64,000 nt of DNA from the NCBI RefSeq assembly GCF_000473365.1, contig NZ_KI421517.1, forward strand, positions 2,839,713-2,903,712. The letters run 5' to 3'. Under the pieces are notes generated by a model. The model had not been told where the DNA came from. It did not search any database and worked only from the letters and a program-made list of their open reading frames with translations. A program made the translations under genes and the position numbers. Shown piece by piece: positions 36,292-43,685 of the stretch. The first letter of the stretch is position 1. Every line of letters begins with the position of its first letter. This DNA comes from Adhaeribacter aquaticus DSM 16391 (GTDB lineage Bacteria; Bacteroidota; Bacteroidia; Cytophagales; Hymenobacteraceae).

Positions 36292-39200
36292 ATGCCCAAG
36301 GTATTTCGCTTACACGATAAAGGAAAGCAACAGATAGAAGGTTGGCAGCAATCCTCTCAACTCACGCATATTGAAATAAATGATATAACGGATCCAACGG
36401 GTGCCAAAGCCAGCAAGGTTGTAACGTCTATTCCGACGCCCTTTGCCCGAATGCACCTGTTCGAAACAGCCTTTGATTTTATTAATGCGGATAAAAACCG
36501 GAATCAGCAATCGCTGTACCACGAGTTGGTATCGCATTATTGGGATTTATTTGAATTGCTTTTCAATTTTCATAATTACCGGGAAGCTGGTAAAAAGATC
36601 AGCATTCGGCGCTGGAATATTGAAAGCGAGTTACAAGCCTTACGATCTAATCCGGGTACTAAATTATTAGGCGATACCTTGCGCCTGTTTCTGAATGACC
36701 ATCGGTTCCAGGGGTTTTCGGATTTGTACCTGATATATTATGAATATACCCGGCCAAATGGCGAAACTGCCGAGCGCCTGATTGGAGGTACTTCACCGTT
36801 TACGTTGCTCTTTACCTCGCCTAAATTAGAACCGTTGGATATTGAACGGCCCCAGGCCCGCGGGCATTATTTTGATAAAAATATTGTCCTGTTACATGAC
36901 CGCGATAAAGCCTTTCAGGATTTTGTTTATAATCTATTCCTAGTTAAGCCAAGCTTACGGCAAAAGAACTTCTGCGGTAGCATATTTGCCAACCTGGATT
37001 TAGATCGGTTTAATGCTATGGAATTACGGGGCGATGTAACGTCCGCTAGTTTTGAGGCAGCATTCACCACGCTGGCCGACGTTCAGGGCAATCCGGTAAC
37101 CATTAAAGATATTACCCTCCCAACGCGTTCTAACAACGTCGAAATTAACAGCGATTTATTTGTACGGCTTAGTCCGGGAGCGGCCCAGGTGCTGGTTTTA
37201 CCTATTGTTCTAAAGCCAAATTTAAAAATAGAGGCTAATTACCTGAATGGCCAGCGTTGGGATGCCGCTACGCCGGTGCCATGGGTTGATCCGACTCCTT
37301 TAGAAAGCCGAGTACTGCCAGGTAAGAAATATAAATACCCGTACTTAACAGTTGGTGATCTATTGGAAGAAAATCTGATCGAGCTTCCGTACGAAGTAAA
37401 TACCGACCGTTTTCATACCGGCCAGATTACCTACAATTATGGGGCCGATACCCGTTTAAAGCACAAGTTTCCGTACCTGTTACCTATTAAACGAACTTTC
37501 TTCGATTATTTTGAAGAACGGGATTTATTCGAGAACCTGACTTTTGCTATTGATATTAATCATGTGAAAGTAAGCTTGCGTATTCCGGTACAGCGGGGAG
37601 ATGCCATTGTGTACGAACGCAGTTATTACACCAATCCGCAAAATAGCAAAGATCAGTTCGGAAATGAGATTCCGGAAAAAGGTACCATTATAAAAGCTAA
37701 AGTTGGGTTAGGATTCTTCCCTTTTTACAAGCTTCGCAGCCAGGCGCAGCACAATGATTTGTATAAGGTGATGCTGGTAGACGATGACACCGCGCCGAGC
37801 TTGGTAAATAAACGCTATGACTTAAAGTTCTATATAGGCAATCAGGAGATTACACCGGGAGGTGGTAACCGCAATGCCACGAAAGTAGAACGTACTTCCA
37901 AAACCATATCTTCGGCGGGCTCTGCTTATTACGAAGTGCAACACACCCATTTTGATTACCTGGAGCTGATTTGTCCGCAGGGGGAAGGTGTGAAAGGTTT
38001 AATTGTGCCCCGGTGGACTGAACTAGATCGGGGAACCCAGAATTTTACCTTCTCCGTAGATTTTGGTACTACTAATACGCACGTAGCTTATAATAACGCG
38101 CCAAGTGCCCATCCGAAAACCTTTAACATAGGTGAAAACGATATGCAGGTGGTGTTATTAAACGCGCCTTCAGCGGATGTAAATAAAACTGTTTACGAAC
38201 GTTACCGGGCTGGTTTTGGTGAGTTGTTCCCGGTATTACTGATCCAGAACCGCGAGTTTGTACCGTCTTTTATTGGCGAACAAGGTTCAATTTTTGAGTT
38301 CCCGATCCGGACTGCGACTTGCGAAACCCCTAACTTCCCGAACGAGCCAACCCATGTGCTGGGTAATATAAACATAGGCTTTGCTATCAACTCCGAAGTT
38401 TCGATGGTGCAGCAGGCCCGGTACGAAACCAACCTGAAATGGTCGATGGAGTTGGATACGCATAGTGAAGATCGCATTGAGGCTTTCTTCCGGGAGCTGC
38501 TTTTAATGATCAAACATAAAGTGGCTTTAAATAATGGTATCATTGAGAATACCCGCTTAATCTGGTTCCGGCCCTTAAGTTTTGATATGTTCTCTTTAAA
38601 CCAGTTCAAGAGCAAATGGGACGAAGCTTATCAGCAGATATTTAAAACATCACAGACCACTATCTGTCTTACGGAATCAGTAGCACCTTATTATTACCTG
38701 ACGGCCACCAATCAGGTAGTTCCCAACCGCGACGAGAATGTGGTGAACATTGATATAGGGGGTGGAACTACCGATCTACTATTCCTGAAAGGCCAGCAAC
38801 CCGCTTACAGTACTTCGTTCCGGTTTGCCGGCGATGATTTATGGAGCGAAGGGTACAGCCGCTTGCAGGGAGCAGGTAAGCAAAATGGGTTTCTGCAAGC
38901 ATACAGCAAAGAAAACCGAACCTTGGCCAGTACCGAAAAAGAGCAGGAAGCCAGACAGGCTTTTGACCTAGCCATGACCAACGACCAGTTCCGGTCGGCA
39001 GATGTGGTGAGTTTATTGTTTAGTTACGATAACGAGTTGCGGTTTAGTGGCCACCTGATGAAAGCACGCCAGCTCCGCATTATATTTTACCTGCATTATA
39101 CCGCCATTATTTACCACATTGCACAGCTTATTAAGCACTTGCAAATAGAAACACCGCGGTATTTCTGCTTTAGTGGTAAGGGTAGTTTATACATTAAATT

Positions 39201-39762
39201 ATTGAGCGGCGGGCCTAACATGATGATTGTGGAAAGGCTTACTAAATTGATCCTGAAGAAGGTAACCGGCGTGGAGCCTAAATCTAATTTTAAGATAATT
39301 TTAGCGAATAATCCAAAAGAAGCTACCGCCAACGGGGGGGTGTTATTTGATGGTTCTTCGGAGCAAGGCAGCTATGAATACATCCAGGAAGTGAAACTTT
39401 TAGGGGGTACGGAGCCACAGGATATTCGCACTAATTTTATTTCGGCTGAGCAAATTGATGCCGCCACCCGTGATTCTGTTGTGGAGAATGCGCAAGCTTT
39501 TCTTAACTTAGTCCTTCAGGATGGAGAAGTAGCTTCGCTGTTGCCAGATTTAGGTGTACAGGCCGATATGAATTTCCTGCGTGATTACTTAAAACAGCAG
39601 GTTTCAGATAGTCTGAGCATTGGGTTAAACCAATTGCATAAGCATTTACGCACTGATGAAGTATTGCCCGAAACACTTTTCTTCTATCCTTTAAAACAAA
39701 CTTTATATCAGTTATCAAGAGAGTTGTATGAGCGGCATTATGCAAGCAAAAGTACCATTTAG
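36292..39762 (+). CDS. Large protein with actin/Hsp70-type ATPase domain
   Basis: The 1156-residue protein has an N-terminal region of about 580 residues with no family I recognise; it is rich in beta and aromatic segments. The C-terminal half is an actin-fold ATPase: phosphate-1 VDFGTTNTHVA (Asp590), phosphate-2 NIDIGGGTTDLLF (Asp821) and an adenosine-site-like FSGKGSLYIKLL. No substrate-binding domain typical of DnaK follows. It is predicted to bind ATP in the cytoplasm, either as a filament former or as a remodelling ATPase. Its last 35 bases overlap the next gene, a sign of translational coupling. Confidence 0.78.
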   Translation: MPKVFRLHDKGKQQIEGWQQSSQLTHIEINDITDPTGAKASKVVTSIPTPFARMHLFETAFDFINADKNRNQQSLYHELVSHYWDLFELLFNFHNYREAGKKISIRRWNIESELQALRSNPGTKLLGDTLRLFLNDHRFQGFSDLYLIYYEYTRPNGETAERLIGGTSPFTLLFTSPKLEPLDIERPQARGHYFDKNIVLLHDRDKAFQDFVYNLFLVKPSLRQKNFCGSIFANLDLDRFNAMELRGDVTSASFEAAFTTLADVQGNPVTIKDITLPTRSNNVEINSDLFVRLSPGAAQVLVLPIVLKPNLKIEANYLNGQRWDAATPVPWVDPTPLESRVLPGKKYKYPYLTVGDLLEENLIELPYEVNTDRFHTGQITYNYGADTRLKHKFPYLLPIKRTFFDYFEERDLFENLTFAIDINHVKVSLRIPVQRGDAIVYERSYYTNPQNSKDQFGNEIPEKGTIIKAKVGLGFFPFYKLRSQAQHNDLYKVMLVDDDTAPSLVNKRYDLKFYIGNQEITPGGGNRNATKVERTSKTISSAGSAYYEVQHTHFDYLELICPQGEGVKGLIVPRWTELDRGTQNFTFSVDFGTTNTHVAYNNAPSAHPKTFNIGENDMQVVLLNAPSADVNKTVYERYRAGFGELFPVLLIQNREFVPSFIGEQGSIFEFPIRTATCETPNFPNEPTHVLGNINIGFAINSEVSMVQQARYETNLKWSMELDTHSEDRIEAFFRELLLMIKHKVALNNGIIENTRLIWFRPLSFDMFSLNQFKSKWDEAYQQIFKTSQTTICLTESVAPYYYLTATNQVVPNRDENVVNIDIGGGTTDLLFLKGQQPAYSTSFRFAGDDLWSEGYSRLQGAGKQNGFLQAYSKENRTLASTEKEQEARQAFDLAMTNDQFRSADVVSLLFSYDNELRFSGHLMKARQLRIIFYLHYTAIIYHIAQLIKHLQIETPRYFCFSGKGSLYIKLLSGGPNMMIVERLTKLILKKVTGVEPKSNFKIILANNPKEATANGGVLFDGSSEQGSYEYIQEVKLLGGTEPQDIRTNFISAEQIDAATRDSVVENAQAFLNLVLQDGEVASLLPDLGVQADMNFLRDYLKQQVSDSLSIGLNQLHKHLRTDEVLPETLFFYPLKQTLYQLSRELYERHYASKSTI

Positions 39763-41089
39763 TGTTTCTAAGGTTTTGCGTAGTTGGGTTTTAGTTGCTT
39801 TTTGGATTTTTATTTCCGTTTCAGCTTTCGGGCAGGCGCAGAATGCTACGCTCGAAAAAGCAAAACTGGATATTTGGCAGGAGGCGGCTTCGTTTGTTTA
39901 CCGGGATGCTGAAATGCCGGAGCCCGAAAGTATTTCCATGGCTAATAATATGGATGAATTTGTGAAAGCTATTCAGAAAGAAGATGCCAAAACACACATT
40001 TTTTCTAAAGTTTATAAGCCCATAGAAGAAACGGGTACCTACCGCAAAGGGAAAGACCTAAAGTCGCAACTGGATTTACTGGTAAAATCTATTAACAGCA
40101 AACTGCGGGAAAACACCCAACGCATGCAGGATTTTAACCGCCGGCAGAAGCTGAACGATTTAATAAAGCAACTGCAGGAAATTTCGTCCGATTATACCGC
40201 TCCTACCCCTTCTCCTACGGCAGTGGCACCTACCGGACTAATAGATTCGGCTGGTGGAAATATTGGGACCTCCGTAAATACACGCAACCCTGGAGATACT
40301 ACCGAAGAAGAATATGCAGAGAATCAATTAAGTTCTATCGCTAAAAGAAATAATAAAACCTCAAATAATAATTGGATGAGCAACGCAGCCATTTTTTTAG
40401 CCCTAATTAGTTTAGGTTTAATTTACTTCCTGTACAAAGCAATTACCAACCTGAACAAGCGGATGGATCAGCGAAAAAAGGACGTTGATTCACTTGAGTT
40501 GCAAATAAGAAATCTGGGTAAAGCTAAAACCGGGGATTTTTCAAGTGGATTAACAAAAGCTGAGATAGAGAGCTTAATACAGCAAACTGTAGCTCGGGAA
40601 TTAGCTAAAATACAAGTAGCTGAACCAGTAGCGGCTCCTAAACCCAACCGGGAACGTTTTGATCTGGAAAAAGCAAGCCCCGCGCCGGTAGCAAAACCAG
40701 AACTGGAAGTAGCTGCTCCTGCCCCTGCTGAAGCACCGGTTACGCCACCACCAGCGCCTCAACCTGAAAAGCCGCAGAGCTATTTTGCCCGGGTTCCCGT
40801 AAATGGCGGATTTCATGAGCAGGATTTAAATCCTACCCAGCAGCACGATAGCATTTACGAAATCAGGATAAGTAAGAAAGACCCAACTAAAGCGGCCTTT
40901 CGAATTGTAACCAGTCCTAATGTACACCGGGCAGCTATAGAAAGTGCTTATCTGTCCTTAAAAGATGCTTGTAATTATCAGTTAAACAATCCGCAAGCTT
41001 CCCGTATAGTAACTGATGAGCCAGGTTTGCTTTCTAATATTAATGGCTTCTGGAAAATTGATCGTAAGGCACAAGTACATTTTGAATAA
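39728..41089 (+). CDS. Membrane-anchored coiled-coil protein of the cytoskeletal operon
   Basis: The 453-residue protein starts inside the end of the actin-like gene; a second Met at 39740 is an alternative start. It has a hydrophobic signal or anchor (VLVAFWIFISVSAFG), a polar helical region, a membrane helix at about residues 219-238 (AAIFLALISLGLIYFL) and a short coiled coil. A Pro/Ala-rich linker (about 300-350) leads to a compact C-terminal domain (YFARVPVNGGFHEQD to the end) that may bind a partner. With the signal cleaved, the first part would be periplasmic and the C-terminal domain cytoplasmic, linking the envelope to the NTPases. Confidence 0.65.
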   Translation: MSGIMQAKVPFSVSKVLRSWVLVAFWIFISVSAFGQAQNATLEKAKLDIWQEAASFVYRDAEMPEPESISMANNMDEFVKAIQKEDAKTHIFSKVYKPIEETGTYRKGKDLKSQLDLLVKSINSKLRENTQRMQDFNRRQKLNDLIKQLQEISSDYTAPTPSPTAVAPTGLIDSAGGNIGTSVNTRNPGDTTEEEYAENQLSSIAKRNNKTSNNNWMSNAAIFLALISLGLIYFLYKAITNLNKRMDQRKKDVDSLELQIRNLGKAKTGDFSSGLTKAEIESLIQQTVARELAKIQVAEPVAAPKPNRERFDLEKASPAPVAKPELEVAAPAPAEAPVTPPPAPQPEKPQSYFARVPVNGGFHEQDLNPTQQHDSIYEIRISKKDPTKAAFRIVTSPNVHRAAIESAYLSLKDACNYQLNNPQASRIVTDEPGLLSNINGFWKIDRKAQVHFE

Positions 41090-41245
41090 ATAAGAGCACC
41101 AGACTTCAAACCAGACAATTATTTCTTAAATCAAAGGTCTTGATAAAGTATCTAAGAGAGCGGTTAGCATAATAAGTATGGTAGCGGACCTGATTAAGGT
41201 AAGATTGATCGGTTACATTTTCTTGCGGCATCCGAAAGATAAAAC

Positions 41246-42985
41246 ATGATTGAAATTTTAGTTGAAGTTGCGGTTATAATTGGCATTGTGGTGCTGCAGG
41301 TTTCCGTATTTCTGCGGACACGGCAAAAAATTGCCCGCTTGGCAGCCTTATATCCTGTTAAATCTAAACTTCGGGTTTCTAAAGAATATACTAGTGCCGA
41401 CGGTAAGAATACCTTAGAGGTCAAAAAAGGCTTATCAAAAAATGCCGAAGAAAACCTGCGTTTACTGGAACAGGGAAAAAAGTTTCTGTTTCTGAGTAAG
41501 CCTTCTGAAATTCATCGGGTAATAAATATAAATGAAAAAGAAGAAGAGGTAGAAATGAAGAAGACCGTTTATGATGGTTTTGCTTCTACTGCAGAAACCT
41601 ATATTATTCCGTACCTGCGGCTCCTTAATATGGCGCATAGCAACGATATCGAATTTATAGGTTTAAAACCGGGCTCTAATTCAGATCCGGAAAATAATAC
41701 AATTCCTTTTTCTGCTCAGGTCAATGCTCAAGAGGTGGAAATAGATGTTATTTCCGCCGAAAGTGCTTCTTCGGAATTTTCTGAAATAATTGATGATACC
41801 AATGAATACCTCCGGAATAATAAAGGAGCAGCTGCAGATTTTAATATTTTAAAAGATATTTCAGAAAGGCAGTCAGAAGTGCTGGAAGATGAAATACAAT
41901 CAACCGTTTCTACGCCACTTTATATAGGGTTATTGGGTACCTTCTTGGGCGTTATATTTGGGTTATCCGGTATTATTTTTGGCGGAGGGGTAACTAATGA
42001 TGCTATCCAGACCTTTATTGCCGGGGTAGTAGTGGCCATGCTGGGCAGTTTCTGTGGCTTGTTGTTAACCTTGTGGGGTAATAATTTATTTAAAGATGCC
42101 CGCTTTGAACACGATCGGTTAAAAAATGCCTACTATACCTTTTTACAGGCTCGTTTATTGCCTAAACTGCACAGCGATATGGCTACCAGTTTAAGTAACT
42201 TAAAATCGGTTCTGGATGCTTTTAACAAAGATTTCTTCGAAAAAGTAGCTGATTTTAAACCAGTAATTGCTGGAATAACGGAAAATATTCAGGTGCAGCG
42301 CGATTTTTTGGTGAAGATGGAAGAGGTAGGATATACGCAGATAGCCAATGCCAGCGTGCAGGTATTTGATAAAGTTAGTAAGAGCACCGAAGAATTCCAG
42401 AAGTTTTTAGGCTACCAGCAGGCTTTAAATCGGTCATTGGAAATGAGCGACCAGACGGTAAGTCATGTAAAAGGGTTATTAGACCGGCTGATTGGGTTTG
42501 AAAAAGGAATTAATAACTTGGGACAGTACATTGGTCAGCACGATAATGTAATTGCTAAACAGCTCGATTTTTTTAGCAAACACGAAAAAGAGATGGAGGA
42601 CATTTCGGCTAAAATTGAGCAGTATTTTGACCAGGCTGCCGGACGGCTGACTGAGTTAATGGATGCCCGGATGCGCTTTTTAGAGAAAGACGCCCAGAAT
42701 GCTTATGAAAACTGGGGTGCCCATTTTGACAGGTTAAATAAAGACAATATTTACGACCGTATTATCCGTTACTTGGAGCCTTTTAAGGAGTTAAACCGGC
42801 AGCAGGAATTAATGCATCAGGAGCTTAACCAAACTCAAAAGCTTATGTTGCAGCGCATGGAACGGGATGCCGAAACCCAAACCAAGTTATTGAAACAAAT
42901 GGAAACACTAAATTTCCATCTGGATAAAGTAACCCAGCCTGGCTTACTGAAAAAAATTATGAATAACATGTTTGGTAGCAAATAG
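41246..42985 (+). CDS. MotA/TolQ/ExbB-like channel with long helical tail (ZorA-like)
   Basis: The 579-residue protein has a first membrane helix at the N-terminus (EILVEVAVIIGIVVLQVSVF). A typical MotA/TolQ/ExbB pair follows at about residues 222-247 (TPLYIGLLGTFLGVIFGLSG) and 253-275 (TFIAGVVVAMLGSFCGLLLT). After these comes about 300 residues of helical tail with heptad-like repeats, running into the cytoplasm. That layout is like ZorA of Zorya defence systems and unlike short ExbB or TolQ. It would form the pentameric stator of an ion-driven motor with the MotB-like protein encoded next. Confidence 0.83.
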   Translation: MIEILVEVAVIIGIVVLQVSVFLRTRQKIARLAALYPVKSKLRVSKEYTSADGKNTLEVKKGLSKNAEENLRLLEQGKKFLFLSKPSEIHRVININEKEEEVEMKKTVYDGFASTAETYIIPYLRLLNMAHSNDIEFIGLKPGSNSDPENNTIPFSAQVNAQEVEIDVISAESASSEFSEIIDDTNEYLRNNKGAAADFNILKDISERQSEVLEDEIQSTVSTPLYIGLLGTFLGVIFGLSGIIFGGGVTNDAIQTFIAGVVVAMLGSFCGLLLTLWGNNLFKDARFEHDRLKNAYYTFLQARLLPKLHSDMATSLSNLKSVLDAFNKDFFEKVADFKPVIAGITENIQVQRDFLVKMEEVGYTQIANASVQVFDKVSKSTEEFQKFLGYQQALNRSLEMSDQTVSHVKGLLDRLIGFEKGINNLGQYIGQHDNVIAKQLDFFSKHEKEMEDISAKIEQYFDQAAGRLTELMDARMRFLEKDAQNAYENWGAHFDRLNKDNIYDRIIRYLEPFKELNRQQELMHQELNQTQKLMLQRMERDAETQTKLLKQMETLNFHLDKVTQPGLLKKIMNNMFGSK

Positions 42986-43032
42986 CTGTTCTGTAAACAT
43001 CTTACCCTAAAGTCAATCTTTTTTAATAACCT

Positions 43033-43677
43033 TTGAAGCAGAATTCTAAAGACTTTTTCTGGCCTAGTTACGTCGACCTCATGACCACACTTTTTGTGGT
43101 CATGCTCGTGTTGTTTGTGCTGAGCTATAAAATGTTTCAGGATAATGAAGATAAGCTAAAAGTACAGTTAGAGCAGCTTCGAAAAATTCAGGAAATAGAG
43201 GCTGCTTTAAAAGGGTTGGAGGGGCGGTATTTTAAATTCGATCCGGTAAATAAACGCCACGAATTAAAAGTGCAAACCCGGTTTGATCCGAATAGTGCAA
43301 TTATTAAGGAAGGAGATAAAGTAGGTTTATATAATGCCGGGTTAACTTTAAAAAGAATCATTGATGATATTAAAGAAGATCAGGGCGTAAAGTACCTGGT
43401 AATTATAGAAGGAATGGCTGCCCGCGATCCTTATGATCCGAACTTTCATATTGTCCGCCGGGATTATGGTTACCAACTAAGTTATAACCGGGCTTTAGCT
43501 TTATTTAATTTATGGCAGACCCGCAATATAAAATTTGATGAAAAGCGGTTTGAAATAATAATTGCCGGTAGTGGGTTTTATGGAACAGGGCGTTATAGAG
43601 GTGCTAATGAGTACGAAAACAAGCGTTTCCTGATTCAGGTAATTCCTAAGATCGGTAAAATTGGGAAAAATCCTTAG
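43033..43677 (+). CDS. MotB/ZorB-like protein with OmpA domain
   Basis: The 214-residue protein starts with TTG at 43033; there is no nearby ATG. One membrane helix follows the motif FFWPSYVDLMTTLFVV, where the Asp matches the proton- or sodium-carrying Asp of MotB/ExbD/ZorB. A short coiled linker leads to an OmpA-like peptidoglycan-binding domain with YLVIIEGMAA and LSYNRALALF. It should pair with the ZorA-like channel 47 bases upstream, anchoring the motor in the cell wall. It is the last gene of the unit; the stop is 8 bases from the stop of the convergent gene. Confidence 0.85.
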   Translation: MKQNSKDFFWPSYVDLMTTLFVVMLVLFVLSYKMFQDNEDKLKVQLEQLRKIQEIEAALKGLEGRYFKFDPVNKRHELKVQTRFDPNSAIIKEGDKVGLYNAGLTLKRIIDDIKEDQGVKYLVIIEGMAARDPYDPNFHIVRRDYGYQLSYNRALALFNLWQTRNIKFDEKRFEIIIAGSGFYGTGRYRGANEYENKRFLIQVIPKIGKIGKNP

Positions 43678-43685
43678 TGGCTTTA

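Noticed and set aside
36292..39762. DnaK chaperone
   Set aside because: The ATPase motifs are Hsp70/actin-like, but the domain is C-terminal and no peptide-binding domain follows.
32836..43677. A canonical Zorya defence system
   Set aside because: The ZorA/ZorB-like pair is present, but no ZorC, ZorD helicase or ZorE nuclease is in the cluster, and the other genes are cytoskeletal and VWA-like.
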